A stretch of DNA of 64,000 bases from Flavobacterium sp. UMI-01 (GCF_019656315.1 NZ_BPLU01000038.1:496001-560000), one strand, 5' to 3'; positions 28,024 to 41,180 are shown, counted from the first letter of the stretch. The notes: a model not told the origin generated them from the sequence alone. Translations and numbers: made by a program.

Positions 28024-28971
28024 TTATTTTTTTGACAAATAAGATTTTGAAACCAAAAAAGCATCGCATTTTTTCATGATATCTTCATACACCGCAACAT
28101 CTGCTTTTTTGCTAAAAAAGGGACTATTAAAAAAACCATGCCCTTTTCCTTCATACGATTCTAAGCTACATTCATTTCCTGCTTCTTTCATCAAACTCGC
28201 AAAACGCTCTGCATTTTCAAAAGGAACGGTGGTATCCGCTGTTCCATGAAATACCATTGTGGGAACTATTCCTTTCTTAATATGATGTACAGGAGAAATA
28301 GCGGTTTTATTCGTTTCACCCACGCTTTTCATTCCGTATCCTTTTTCAGTAGTATCCAATACGGGATTGAACAGTATCATCGCATTAGGTACTGAACTAA
28401 TCGAAAGATTTTCTCCTTCCTCCTCATAGCCCTCAATAATTCCGGTACAAACTGCCAAATGTCCACCTGCTGAACCACCAGAAGCTACTAATTTGTTTGG
28501 ATTAATCCCTAATTCACGCGCATGTTCACGCACCCATCGCACCGCTGATTTGGCATCCTTTACAGCTTCAAAAGGCGTGGTTTGATTGCGTTGTTTAACA
28601 CGGTAGTCTGCTGAAATCGCTACCATTCCTCTATCAGCAAAATAGCGCGCTTGCTGATAAAACTGATTGGGATTCCCGCTGTTCCATCCGCCTCCAAAAA
28701 AGAAAATAATCACGGGTGTTTTATCCTTTGCGCTGTGTTTTTTGGGATTAAAAATATGCAAGGCCAAATCTACTCCATTGACACTTTTGTAGTTCTGGAT
28801 TTTATCTGGAGAAAAGGTTTCTTTTGCACCTTCATTTTGCGCCTGAAGAGACAATGTAGAACTTAAAAAAAAGGTAAAAATCAAGGTTACTATACTCCAA
28901 TTATATGTAAAAGAAGATTTTGTAACTCGGTTGAATTTTCTCTGTTTCTGAGTAATGGTATTTTGATTCAT
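28024..28971 (-). CDS. Alpha/beta-hydrolase carbohydrate esterase
   Basis: 315 aa. An N-terminal signal segment (about 24-45, hydrophobic, ending LQAQ) is followed by an alpha/beta-hydrolase domain of the acetyl-esterase/BD-FAE type. The nucleophile is Ser167 in GGSAGGH, the acid Asp246 (HGTADTTVPF) and the base His278 (GKGHGFF). The oxyanion-hole segment is FFGGGW. Its ATG starts one base after the stop codon of the upstream sulfatase (28973), so the two are translationally coupled. It probably removes acetyl groups from the polysaccharide; a methyl- or other acyl-ester substrate cannot be excluded. Confidence 0.88.
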   Translation of the reverse strand: MNQNTITQKQRKFNRVTKSSFTYNWSIVTLIFTFFLSSTLSLQAQNEGAKETFSPDKIQNYKSVNGVDLALHIFNPKKHSAKDKTPVIIFFFGGGWNSGNPNQFYQQARYFADRGMVAISADYRVKQRNQTTPFEAVKDAKSAVRWVREHARELGINPNKLVASGGSAGGHLAVCTGIIEGYEEEGENLSISSVPNAMILFNPVLDTTEKGYGMKSVGETNKTAISPVHHIKKGIVPTMVFHGTADTTVPFENAERFASLMKEAGNECSLESYEGKGHGFFNSPFFSKKADVAVYEDIMKKCDAFLVSKSYLSKK

Positions 28972-28972
28972 A

Positions 28973-30490
28973 TTAATGTGCTGTTTTTTTGATGTTTTTC
29001 AAATCTACTCCTTTAAAATATTTCTCCAAAATATAAGCTGGCTGCTTGTCATCAGGAATTTGCTTCAACTTTTTATAATCGTATTCTAAAGGTAAAATCT
29101 TTTTAGGATTCATATTGACCTCATCATGAGTAGCTACACGCCATTGGTCTAATAAACGCATCATCTCCTCTACCTTAGTTTTATAAATTGCATCTGTAGC
29201 CAAATTATGAATCTCCAAAGGATCGTTCTTCAAATCAAACAATTGGGTATAATTGCGTTCGGGATAGGTGATGATTTTCCAATCGGCAGTGCGTACTGCT
29301 CTCACTGTCGTTCTGTAAGCGGTATATAACGATTCTCGTGTTTTGGTCGCTTTGCCTTTGATAATAGGAGCTAAATTTTCACCATCCACTGCTGTTGGTG
29401 CAGGAATGTTAGCCAAATTACTCAAGGTAGGAAACAAATCGAATAGATAAACCATAGCGTCTTTCTTTTCGTTCTTCGGAATGCCTGGCCCACTGATAAG
29501 CATCGGTACTTTCATACTGTGTTCGTACAAGTCTTGTTTGCCTAATAAACCATGACTTCCAATAGCTAAACCGTTGTCAGCTGCATACACGATTATGGTG
29601 TTTTCATACAAACCTTGTTTTTTTAAGGTTTCGATTATGTCTCCAATTCGGTTATCCAAATGACTAATTAAAGCATAATAATCTGCCAAAGAGGCCTGAA
29701 TCATTTCTGGTGTACGTGGCCATGCCCCTAGCGTTTCATCACGAACATTCATATTGTCAAACTGAAAAGGGTGTAATGCTTTGAAATTTCCAGGCAACGG
29801 AATGGTTTCATCAGGATACATGCCAATGTAATCTTGTCTTGGAGAACGTGGGTCATGCGGCGCTGTAAAAGCCACATAACAAAAGAACGGATTCACTTTT
29901 TTGCTTTTGGCGTAATCTGTTAAATAGTGAATTGCTGCATCCGCAAATAGATCGGTTGAATATCCATTCTTAGTAGGTTCGCTTAATTTGCCATCTTTCC
30001 CTAAACTTCGCATTGGGGTAGCATAATGGTCGGCCATACCGCCAGTGAATACATTCTCTCCCTTTTGAAAACTTTTTTCAAAGCTTTCCATTTCGTTATG
30101 CCATTTGCCCGTACCAAAAGTTTCATACCCATTTTCAGCAAAATGCATCGGCATGGTTCGTACTCCTTTCAGTTTATCATACACATGAAAAAGGCTTTTA
30201 CCACTCATTAACATCGCACGACTGGCAGCACAAATAGCACCGTGATTCCCTCCCATGACATAGGCATTTTCAAATTGCACCCCGTTTTTAGCGATTTGAT
30301 CAATATTAGGCGTTTTGATATAAGAGTTTCCTGCGCACCCCAAGGCATCAGCTCTCTGGTCATCGGCAAAAAGAAACAAAATGTTGTATTTTTTATCTTT
30401 TGACTTTTTAGAGGATTGAGCAGAAACATTACTTACCAATAAACCACTAATCATAATGACATTAAGAGACAACAACAAATACTTTTTCAT
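28973..30490 (-). CDS. Sulfatase (S1 family) with C-A-A-S-R active-site motif
   Basis: 505 aa, signal peptide 1-24 (NVSAQ). Metal site FADDQRADALG. The modified cysteine is Cys87 in ICAASRAMLMSG, with alanine in the third position of C-x-[P/A]-x-R; this variant is accepted by formylglycine-generating enzymes and is common in some marine sulfatase subfamilies. FGTGKWHNE and AADNGLAIGSHG complete the site. The C-terminal region has the QLFDLKNDPLEIHNLA pattern. It is preceded by a leader repeat that ends in its start codon, and followed with a 1-nt gap by the esterase gene. It differs from the other three sulfatases, implying a different sulfate position or sugar. Confidence 0.94.
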   Translation of the reverse strand: MKKYLLLSLNVIMISGLLVSNVSAQSSKKSKDKKYNILFLFADDQRADALGCAGNSYIKTPNIDQIAKNGVQFENAYVMGGNHGAICAASRAMLMSGKSLFHVYDKLKGVRTMPMHFAENGYETFGTGKWHNEMESFEKSFQKGENVFTGGMADHYATPMRSLGKDGKLSEPTKNGYSTDLFADAAIHYLTDYAKSKKVNPFFCYVAFTAPHDPRSPRQDYIGMYPDETIPLPGNFKALHPFQFDNMNVRDETLGAWPRTPEMIQASLADYYALISHLDNRIGDIIETLKKQGLYENTIIVYAADNGLAIGSHGLLGKQDLYEHSMKVPMLISGPGIPKNEKKDAMVYLFDLFPTLSNLANIPAPTAVDGENLAPIIKGKATKTRESLYTAYRTTVRAVRTADWKIITYPERNYTQLFDLKNDPLEIHNLATDAIYKTKVEEMMRLLDQWRVATHDEVNMNPKKILPLEYDYKKLKQIPDDKQPAYILEKYFKGVDLKNIKKTAH

Positions 30491-30633
30491 ATGTGTAAAT
30501 TTTATTTTTTAATTGGTCACATATGTTATCGCCCTTTTACTCATTGGTGTTTGCTTCACTGAGTTAATATTTTTTATATGTGTTCAGCGAATTTCATTTG
30601 TTTGCGCAAACTTCTAGTTAATGGCGATTTCAT
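30488..30633 (-). repeat. Leader repeat copy B (146 bp)
   Basis: Same element as 7114-7287 and 31814-31912. It ends in the start codon of the sulfatase at 30490. The CATATGTG/CACATATG inverted repeat spans the start codon. It contains a 19-codon ORF (MKSPLTRSLRKQ...AEHI) and an 11-codon ORF (MSKRAITYVTN), the latter ending about 18 nt before the gene start. Compared with copy C it has an extra 47 bp inside a GTTTGC/GCAAAC hairpin. Confidence 0.88.
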
Positions 30634-30673
30634 AGATAGAAAATCAAATTGTTTTTATTTTTACATGCTAAAA

Positions 30674-31816
30674 TTAAGCTTTTAAAAGGTTTTTCCAACC
30701 TCTAGACTTAATTTCTTTTCCTACTTCACGAAGCACTTTAACATCCTCAGGATGCATTTCTCCCGAAGGAAGTGGCCCTGTATTTAATAATAAATTAGCC
30801 GGATATTCATTGGCTTTCTTCAACATCGCAATAACCTCTTCTTTGGTTTTATGATTTCCGTCTTCTGTTTTGGTATATCCCCAACCTTTGCGTTGTAAAT
30901 GATCACAAATTTCTAGTGGCACTTTTATATTTTCTTTGGAACTAAACTTTCTTTCGGGCGCTAAGAAATCTTCCGTTCCTAACAGTCCTTGTTTGTAGGA
31001 CACCAATACTTGTGGTTGTTTGGCATGAATCATATCATACAATTCTTGGCATTTGAATAACGAACGGTCTCCGGTCATAGGCACTCCAATTCCGTCCAAC
31101 CAAATTCCAGCAATTGGTGCGTAATTGGTCAATAATTCATTGACTTGATTGGACATAAATTCCAAATAAATATTCAAATCGTGTTCAGCACCATATTTAT
31201 AATAGGGTTCAGGCGTATCAAATTTTGGTCTGGCCGAACTGCCCCATTTATCATTGTTCGGTGCGTGCGGATGACGCCAATCGCGACCGTGCGAATAATA
31301 CAAAAAGAAAGCCAATCCTTTCTTATTGCATTGCTCCGAAAGTTCCGCAACTAAATCTCTCTTAGCTGGAGAATTGACACTATTGAAATCGGTATATTTT
31401 GTATCCCATAAGCAAAAACTATCATGGTGACGCGTGGTTAGGTTGATGTATTTCATCCCTGCTTGTAGCGCTAAATCGGTGATAAAATCAGCGTCAAATT
31501 TCTCTGCTGTAAATTGATCTTTTAATTTAGCGTAATCGGCCACATGAATTTTTTCATTATTTTGAACCCATTCATGTCTTCCTAATATAGAATACAATCC
31601 GTAGTGAATAAACATCCCATACTTGGCATCCTTAAACCATTGGGTAGCCGCTTCACGAGGATTCTTGGCATATAATTCTTTGTAATCGGTCAAATAAGAA
31701 GGTATTTGGTTTTCATTTCCTGAAAGTCCAAATGGCAAAGCTGATTTGCAGCCAGTGAATAACATCGTTCCTGCTCCGGCAAGTAATGATAATTCAATAA
31801 AATCTCTTCTTTTCAT
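30674..31816 (-). CDS. GH29 alpha-L-fucosidase-family enzyme, lipoprotein
   Basis: 380 aa. The N-terminus has a twin arginine (MKRRDF) and a lipobox (LFTGC, Cys23). The GH29 barrel shows KYGMFIHYGLYS (about 65-76), TTRHHDSFCLWDTKYTDFN (about 128-145, the HHDGF-type motif with Ser for Gly) and the nucleophile Asp241 in GIWLDGIG. It is short for GH29: the usual C-terminal beta-sandwich is absent, though it ends naturally after LLLNTGPLPSGEMHPEDV. It would remove terminal alpha-L-fucose, or alpha-L-galactose as shown for some GH29 enzymes of red-algal galactan loci. A leader repeat ends in its start codon. Confidence 0.93.
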   Translation of the reverse strand: MKRRDFIELSLLAGAGTMLFTGCKSALPFGLSGNENQIPSYLTDYKELYAKNPREAATQWFKDAKYGMFIHYGLYSILGRHEWVQNNEKIHVADYAKLKDQFTAEKFDADFITDLALQAGMKYINLTTRHHDSFCLWDTKYTDFNSVNSPAKRDLVAELSEQCNKKGLAFFLYYSHGRDWRHPHAPNNDKWGSSARPKFDTPEPYYKYGAEHDLNIYLEFMSNQVNELLTNYAPIAGIWLDGIGVPMTGDRSLFKCQELYDMIHAKQPQVLVSYKQGLLGTEDFLAPERKFSSKENIKVPLEICDHLQRKGWGYTKTEDGNHKTKEEVIAMLKKANEYPANLLLNTGPLPSGEMHPEDVKVLREVGKEIKSRGWKNLLKA

Positions 31817-31912
31817 ATGTGTAAATTATATTTTTTAAGCGGTCACATATGTTATCGCCCTTTTACTCATTGGTGTTTGCTTCCGCAAACTTCTAGTTAA
31901 TGGCGATTTCAT
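31814..31912 (-). repeat. Leader repeat copy C (99 bp)
   Basis: Shortest copy of the leader element, ending in the GH29 start codon. The 47-bp segment present in A and B is missing, leaving a tight hairpin GTTTGC-ttcc-GCAAAC and fusing the two small ORFs into one of 25 codons (starts MKSPLTRSLRKQ, ends ITYVTA) that stops 19 nt before the gene start. ATCGCC and GGCGAT form an outer inverted repeat. Confidence 0.85.
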
Positions 31913-31970
31913 AATATAGTGCGCTTGGTTGTTAATCTTAAATATTGTATGTTTTTCCAATTAAAATAAA

Positions 31971-32004
31971 CCAAAAAAGGAAGTAGTTGCGTACTCCCTT
32001 TTGG
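31971..32004 (-). terminator. Terminator of the GH2 beta-galactosidase gene
   Basis: AAAAGGAAGTA (31975-31985) pairs with TACTCCCTTTT (31992-32002) with one mismatch and a 6-nt loop. It lies 34 nt past the stop codon at 32038, so the GH29 gene downstream needs its own promoter. Confidence 0.7.
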
Positions 32005-32037
32005 TAGGTTTATATGATTTTAAAAAATTTCATATCC

Positions 32038-35385
<3,348 letters not shown>

Positions 35386-35668
35386 ATATCAAGTTTAAAA
35401 CACCTTACTAATCAAATTAATACCATTATTAAATAAAAACAAACCCTTACTTTATTCCCAAAAATTTTCAACTATGAAGTGTTGAGCCTTTTTTTATAAA
35501 CAAACTTTTTATAATCCTATTATTATTCCTTTCAACTAGTTTTAGCTTTCTATTTTAATTTAATGTCAACCGTAAACTTGATGAATAAGTCATTACTTTT
35601 TAAAAAGGGAACCATTTAATTTCAATTAGAATAAAAAATTCTTTAAACCAAATCAATGTTTTTCTTCT

Positions 35669-35705
35669 AAAAAAAACGGCTGTAGATCATAATAATCTAC
35701 AGCCG
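35669..35705 (-). terminator. Terminator of the third susCD pair
   Basis: CGGCTGTAGAT (35677-35687) and ATCTACAGCCG (35695-35705) form a perfect 11-bp stem with a 7-nt loop, followed on the minus strand by eight T residues. It lies about 60 nt past the susD stop codon. Confidence 0.92.
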
Positions 35706-35768
35706 CATATAAAAACCAAACTAACGAACTTCTTTAATGGATCAATTCCATCTCATTTTTAGGATTTA

Positions 35769-37541
35769 TTAATACCCTGGGTTTTGCAACAACTTTTTAT
35801 TTATGTCTGTTTGAGATGTTGGTATTGGGAATAAATAATCATTACGACTAAAATTACGTACAGAAGCAGGCTCAAGTAATATGGCTCTTCTAGGACCTAC
35901 ACCAGTATTAGTTGTTTTTTCACCATAAGGAAATGCTGAAGGCTTATACAAAGCTGAATTCCCTTGATAATTAGTTCCTTCAATTACAGCTCCAAATATG
36001 TCTTGACCTAATTCTTGTTCTGCAATCCCCCAACGTTTTACATCATTGAACCTAGAACTCTCAGCGTAAAGCTCGATTGTACGCTCTCTTCTGATTTCTG
36101 TTCCAATATTCATATTATTCGTTGTTAAAAACGCATTTGTCAAAGGAGGCAAACCTGCTCTTGCTTTAACTTTATTAATTGACTCATTCATTTGAGCATC
36201 TGTTAAACTACCATTCAATTCATACAAAGCTTCGGCATACATTAAATATACTTCAGCCAAACGTAAGTAAGGTAAATCAGGAGATTCTGTTTGTGAAGGT
36301 CTATACACAGGCCATTTCCAGCTAATGAATTTTGAATTGTAATATCCAAAACTGTTTGGAGCATTTAAAACAACAGAACCATCTACAGGAATTTCATGAG
36401 TCGTATTAGGAGTAAAATAAGCTCTCAATCGATAATCTCTGTTTTGATACTCATCAGAAGTTTTTGTGTATCCTTTAAACAATGGTGATTTATCAATAGG
36501 CAAACCATCTCTACATAAAAACATATCCATCATTTTTCTATTAGGAATTAATCGCCCTTGAGAAGTATGACTGATTAAAGCACGAGATTGTCTTAAAAGA
36601 TTATCATATTTACCATAAAAAATATACTCTTTATTTGATGATTTATCCAATCCTGCAGGATTTGAACCAGCATCTTCTAACATAAACAAATAATAAGAAC
36701 TCATATTATCGAGCACGTTATTATAATTCCATAATTGATACCCCCCTTGATCCATAACAGTTTTAGTCAAGGTTACCACTTCTTGTAAATAAGAATTAAT
36801 TTTTGAAGGGTCATAACCTTTACTTCCCGCTCCACTAACAATTCCATCACCATCTGTAGTCGTACCTACATATTTCATCCAAGTAGCTTCATGCAACAAC
36901 ACCTCGGCTTTGTAAGCCATAGCGGCCCATTTACTAATTTTCCCTTTATCTGCTGCAGGAATTTGCTGTTCTGTAGGCAACCCTGCAATAGCTGCATCTA
37001 AATCCGCTAACACCTGAGCAACCACTTCATACCTGCTATTTCTCGGAGCATATAATTCTGGGGAGTTAACATCTAATGGAGTTGTAATCAATGGCACTCC
37101 TCCAAAACGCTGCACTAGGTAAAAATATTGATAAGCTCTATGAAATCTTGTTGCAGCTACATATTGAGCGATATCATTAGGATTCCCTTTATATGCTTCA
37201 GCTCTTTTTAACAACAAGTTCATATCTCTAATAGCAGTATAAGCATTAGAGTAAAAGGCATCGGTAACAGGGGCAATAGTTTCACCTCTACCGTAATCTT
37301 GCATCCCTCCTGCTTCTTTAAAACCAATTAGGTCAGAACCATGATCTAAGGTTTCTCCTAAAGCTGTCCAAGGCACTAAGTTGGTATAAAACTTGTTTGA
37401 GCCAGTCAAAAAGTGCTCCGCCTCTGTATAATAAACCGCATCGGTTAAGGATGCTGGTGGCGCTAAGTCTATAAATTCATCTGCACATGATGCAAAAAGA
37501 ACCAGAAGAGATGGTAATATTATTTTATTTATCTTTTTCAT
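35769..37541 (-). CDS. SusD-family outer-membrane glycan-binding lipoprotein (third pair)
   Basis: 590 aa with lipobox LFASC (Cys19) and mature start ADEFIDLAPPASLTDAVYY. RagB/SusD features: RFHRAYQYFYLVQRFGGVPLI, LPYLRLAEVYLMYAEALYELNG, RRERTIELYAESSRFNDVKRWG, ending QNPGY. It is the partner of the SusC at 37577-40822, 35 nt upstream. A terminator follows, so the pair is a two-gene unit. Confidence 0.96.
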   Translation of the reverse strand: MKKINKIILPSLLVLFASCADEFIDLAPPASLTDAVYYTEAEHFLTGSNKFYTNLVPWTALGETLDHGSDLIGFKEAGGMQDYGRGETIAPVTDAFYSNAYTAIRDMNLLLKRAEAYKGNPNDIAQYVAATRFHRAYQYFYLVQRFGGVPLITTPLDVNSPELYAPRNSRYEVVAQVLADLDAAIAGLPTEQQIPAADKGKISKWAAMAYKAEVLLHEATWMKYVGTTTDGDGIVSGAGSKGYDPSKINSYLQEVVTLTKTVMDQGGYQLWNYNNVLDNMSSYYLFMLEDAGSNPAGLDKSSNKEYIFYGKYDNLLRQSRALISHTSQGRLIPNRKMMDMFLCRDGLPIDKSPLFKGYTKTSDEYQNRDYRLRAYFTPNTTHEIPVDGSVVLNAPNSFGYYNSKFISWKWPVYRPSQTESPDLPYLRLAEVYLMYAEALYELNGSLTDAQMNESINKVKARAGLPPLTNAFLTTNNMNIGTEIRRERTIELYAESSRFNDVKRWGIAEQELGQDIFGAVIEGTNYQGNSALYKPSAFPYGEKTTNTGVGPRRAILLEPASVRNFSRNDYLFPIPTSQTDINKKLLQNPGY

Positions 37542-37576
37542 TTGTATAACATTTAAAAATTAAAAAAAACTAGGAA

Positions 37577-40500
37577 TTATAACGAAACTTTTACACCCAA
37601 CGCCCATGTGCGCATAAATGGATAAGCACTATCATTTGAACTAGCTTTCGATTCTGGATCAAATCCATCTTTAACACTGGTAAATTCAAATAAGTCATTT
37701 CCAGAGAAATAAATACGTAGTGAATTAAGATCTGTATTACCAATTTTTATAGTAGGAAAAGTATATCCTATAATAAGTGATTTCATTCGTAGATATCTAT
37801 TGTTTTGTAATAAGAAATCTTTATTCGTATAATTCCATCCAGATATAGCTCCTAAAGTACTCAGTCTAGGAAATTCAGCATTTGGATTATCTTCAGTCCA
37901 TGTTCTACCTAACCATGTACTCGATTGGTTTTGCCATGCCGCTTGAAAAGGACTTGCAAAGTATCCCGTTCTTAAAATTTTATGATCTAAAGCTCCTTGA
38001 AAAAAAGCTGTAAGGTCAAATCTTTTGTACTTAATATCAAAATTAAAACCATATACATAATGAGGAGTAGCATCCCCTTGATACGTCAAATCATTTGTAT
38101 CAATAGTACCATCACCATTTGAATCTACTACACGAGTATCTCCTGGACGTAAGGCATTAGTTGAAGTTTTTGCTGGCAAAATACCACCCGCTTTCAAGCT
38201 GTTATAATAATCATTAACCTCTGTTTGATTAGCAAAATACCCATTGGTTTCATACATATAAAAAGAGTTAATTGGTTTGCCTAAAATGTTTCTAGAAGCA
38301 TCTGCTGCATTCAAACCAGCAACAATAGTTTGAGCACCGTCATATTTAGTAATTTTATTTCTGCTATCACTCATATTAGCACTCACTGAGAAATCTAAAT
38401 CACCAATTTTATCATTCCAACCCAACATCACTTCCCATCCTTTGTTTTCTAAATTTCCAATATTAGTAAAAGGTGCAGATGTTCCAAGCGCTTGAGGATA
38501 GATACCTCTTACAAGCATTCCGACATTCTCTTTTTGATACAAATCAATTGCTCCAAATAATTTGTTGTTAAACAATCTAAAATCTAGACCAATTTCTTTA
38601 TTCACAATTCGCTCCCAAGTAGTTGTTTGACTAAACAAACTACTAGCAGAAGAAGTTGCCTGTAAACTAGCAGAATCTCCAAAAATAGTTGAACCAAAAT
38701 TAACAAGAGATAAATACCCAAAATTACCAATACCAGAAGTACTTCCTAATTCACCGTATCCTCCACGGATTTTTAAGAAAGAGACAATTTTACTATCTCT
38801 AAGAAAATCTTCGGAACTAATTACCCAACCTCCTGATATACTACCGTAGTTAGACCATTTAGCGCCTTCAGCAAATCTTGAAGACCCATCTCGTCTTCCT
38901 TGAACTTCAAGTAAATATTTACTTTTATAATCATAATTTACACGACCAATGTAGCCAAAAAAGCCCCAAGCCGTTCCACCACCTGATGTTGTAATCGCTT
39001 GATCTGTGGCACCTAAATTCAAATCATAAACGCCATTATCGATAAAACCATTTCTTCTGGCACTAAATTCTTTAATTTCGTTTTTCTCCGCTTCAATTGC
39101 TATTAAACCTGATATGTTGTGATCACCAAACCTATTGCTATAATTTAAAGCTCCTTTATAGTTTTTATACGTAATATTACCATCATTACTATCTGGCCCT
39201 GTACTTTCTTGAATATAGGACTGACTATTGATTTGAGAAGGAGCTTTTACCCCAAACCAGTTGTATGTAGGAACAGTCACTACATAGGTTTGATTAAAAG
39301 AATTTTGTTTACTAACAGCGTACGATCCTGTAAAATTTAATTGATCTGTAATTTTATAGATAGCCTGTGCAGATATTTTGAACTGTTCATTTTTATCAAG
39401 TTCACGACCACCATCGATAACTTCTGCAACTGAATTTCTTTCACCTGCTATATTTCCACCAAAATTAGCATACCATTGTCCAAGAGGATTTTTAGAAGGA
39501 AATAAAGGAGCATCATAGGTAATAGCATCTCTATCTAGTCCTCCTGAAGGTCCAGAGAATTTGGTATGAAAATAAGAAACATTTGTATTCAATGTAAGTC
39601 TATCACTAATGTTTGCAGTATGATTTAAGATAAAATTATATCTATCTGTGATGTCATCTGTAACTTTTAAACCTCCAACATTTTGATCATAACCCGCAGA
39701 AATACGGAAACTACTTTTGTCACCACCTCCAGAAACACTAAAATTGTGTTGTGTAGAAAAAGAATTTCCAAACATTTCATCAAATCTATTACCGTTACCT
39801 AAGTAAGCTTGTCCAGCATTATTACCTAAGGTATAAATACCCTCTTCACCAGCTGCAATCCTTTCTAAATTTGGTATTCCAACCCAAAATGCATAGTTTG
39901 GACTTTTACCTGCTGCTATATCTTCACGAGCGGCATTTAAATAAAGTTGTCCATATTCTTTCATTGTTGAGGAAGGAGGACGAATACCAATTGTTCCAAT
40001 ACGAGAAACAGTACTCATATCCACTTTTATAACACCTTTTCCTTTCTTAGTCGTTACTAAGATAACTCCTCCCGCAGCACGAGAACCGTAAACTGAAGCC
40101 GATCCACCTTTTAAAACACTTATATTCTCAATGTCATTAGGATTCATATCGTTAAAAGAGGAAGAGTTTATCGCTGGAATTCCGTCGATAACAACAAGAG
40201 GTTCTATACCATTAATAGAAGAAGCACCACGAATAAGAAAATTAATTCCCTCATCTCCTGGTCTTGACGAGTTACGTGTAACCACTAAACCAGGCGTACG
40301 CCCTTGAAGTGCCAAAGCTGCATTACCTACTGCTAAATCTTCAAAGACTTCTGCTTTTACTTGTTCTACAGCTCCTGTTAAGGTTTCTTTTTTAGCTGTT
40401 CCGTAGGCAACCACTACCACTTCTTCTAAAGTTGCAACATCTTCTTTCAAGCTTATTTTAACAGTTGAAGCATTCCCAACTTTTACTTCTTGAGTCACAT

Positions 40501-40822
40501 ATCCTATATATGTAGCTACTAAAACACTATTAGAATTAGGTACTTTAATAGTGAAATTTCCATCTAAATCTGTAGTAGCAACAATAGACGTCCCTTTGAC
40601 CAAAATATTTACCCCAGGAATTCCCATATTATCACTCGCACTAACAATTTTACCTGTAATCGTTTTATCTTGAGAAGGGGATAAATTTAAAATTTCTACA
40701 GAGTCTTTGTTAACAAAAGCCGCATGAGATTCAGCTGATAAACCAAAAATGAACAAACCTGTAATCAAATACGGGCTTGCTAACAAATTCAGTTTCGTCC
40801 AATTTTGTTTTGTTTTAATCAT
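37577..40822 (-). CDS. SusC-family TonB-dependent transporter (third pair)
   Basis: 1081 aa. Signal peptide (about 1-35, SAESHAA). Carboxypeptidase-regulatory-like domain (KTITGKIVSASDNMGIPGVNILVKG), TonB-linked plug (VVVAYGTAKKETLTGAV, LQGRTPGLVVTRN, DGIPAINSSSFNDMNPNDIENISVLKGGSASVYGSRAAGG), barrel ending GVKVSL. First gene of a susCD pair isolated by terminators on both sides (41181 and 35669). Its upstream region does not have the box shared by the other units but has a perfect palindrome at 40900-40914, so it may be controlled differently. Confidence 0.96.
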   Translation of the reverse strand: MIKTKQNWTKLNLLASPYLITGLFIFGLSAESHAAFVNKDSVEILNLSPSQDKTITGKIVSASDNMGIPGVNILVKGTSIVATTDLDGNFTIKVPNSNSVLVATYIGYVTQEVKVGNASTVKISLKEDVATLEEVVVVAYGTAKKETLTGAVEQVKAEVFEDLAVGNAALALQGRTPGLVVTRNSSRPGDEGINFLIRGASSINGIEPLVVIDGIPAINSSSFNDMNPNDIENISVLKGGSASVYGSRAAGGVILVTTKKGKGVIKVDMSTVSRIGTIGIRPPSSTMKEYGQLYLNAAREDIAAGKSPNYAFWVGIPNLERIAAGEEGIYTLGNNAGQAYLGNGNRFDEMFGNSFSTQHNFSVSGGGDKSSFRISAGYDQNVGGLKVTDDITDRYNFILNHTANISDRLTLNTNVSYFHTKFSGPSGGLDRDAITYDAPLFPSKNPLGQWYANFGGNIAGERNSVAEVIDGGRELDKNEQFKISAQAIYKITDQLNFTGSYAVSKQNSFNQTYVVTVPTYNWFGVKAPSQINSQSYIQESTGPDSNDGNITYKNYKGALNYSNRFGDHNISGLIAIEAEKNEIKEFSARRNGFIDNGVYDLNLGATDQAITTSGGGTAWGFFGYIGRVNYDYKSKYLLEVQGRRDGSSRFAEGAKWSNYGSISGGWVISSEDFLRDSKIVSFLKIRGGYGELGSTSGIGNFGYLSLVNFGSTIFGDSASLQATSSASSLFSQTTTWERIVNKEIGLDFRLFNNKLFGAIDLYQKENVGMLVRGIYPQALGTSAPFTNIGNLENKGWEVMLGWNDKIGDLDFSVSANMSDSRNKITKYDGAQTIVAGLNAADASRNILGKPINSFYMYETNGYFANQTEVNDYYNSLKAGGILPAKTSTNALRPGDTRVVDSNGDGTIDTNDLTYQGDATPHYVYGFNFDIKYKRFDLTAFFQGALDHKILRTGYFASPFQAAWQNQSSTWLGRTWTEDNPNAEFPRLSTLGAISGWNYTNKDFLLQNNRYLRMKSLIIGYTFPTIKIGNTDLNSLRIYFSGNDLFEFTSVKDGFDPESKASSNDSAYPFMRTWALGVKVSL

Positions 40823-40899
40823 ACAATTTAATTTAAAGTTTAGATAATAGATTAATCATAAATCCTTAAATACAATATTAATTATATACATAGGTAAAT

Positions 40900-40914
40900 G
40901 TGATAATTTATCAC
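40900..40914. promoter_or_regulatory. Palindromic operator candidate upstream of the third susC
   Basis: GTGATAATTTATCAC is a perfect 7+1+7 inverted repeat 78 nt before the susC start codon. Its position suits an activator or repressor dimer. No other copy was found upstream of the other susC genes. Confidence 0.45.
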
Positions 40915-41180
40915 CCAAGAGCAATAAATTAATAACCATTTGCTCAATAAATAGCATTATAACAACCTATTGACGTCGAATATGTAGATCTTGGCTATTA
41001 TTTTAGTTCTATTGAAATCAACAAAATTGATTACAATTCCGTTTTTATTTTACTTTTTTAGTATTCGACTTAAAACGGCAATACATAAGTATAAACAAAA
41101 AAACAACAATCTAAATTAGGAATAATTTAAAAAACTACTCGTTGGCGCTACATGTTTTATCAATTAAGAATTTTTACCCC

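Noticed and set aside
40897..40904. AATGTGAT upstream of the third susC as another copy of the regulon box
   Set aside because: The position 40 nt away (40849-40856) has no TAnnTTTG, so the defining geometry is missing.
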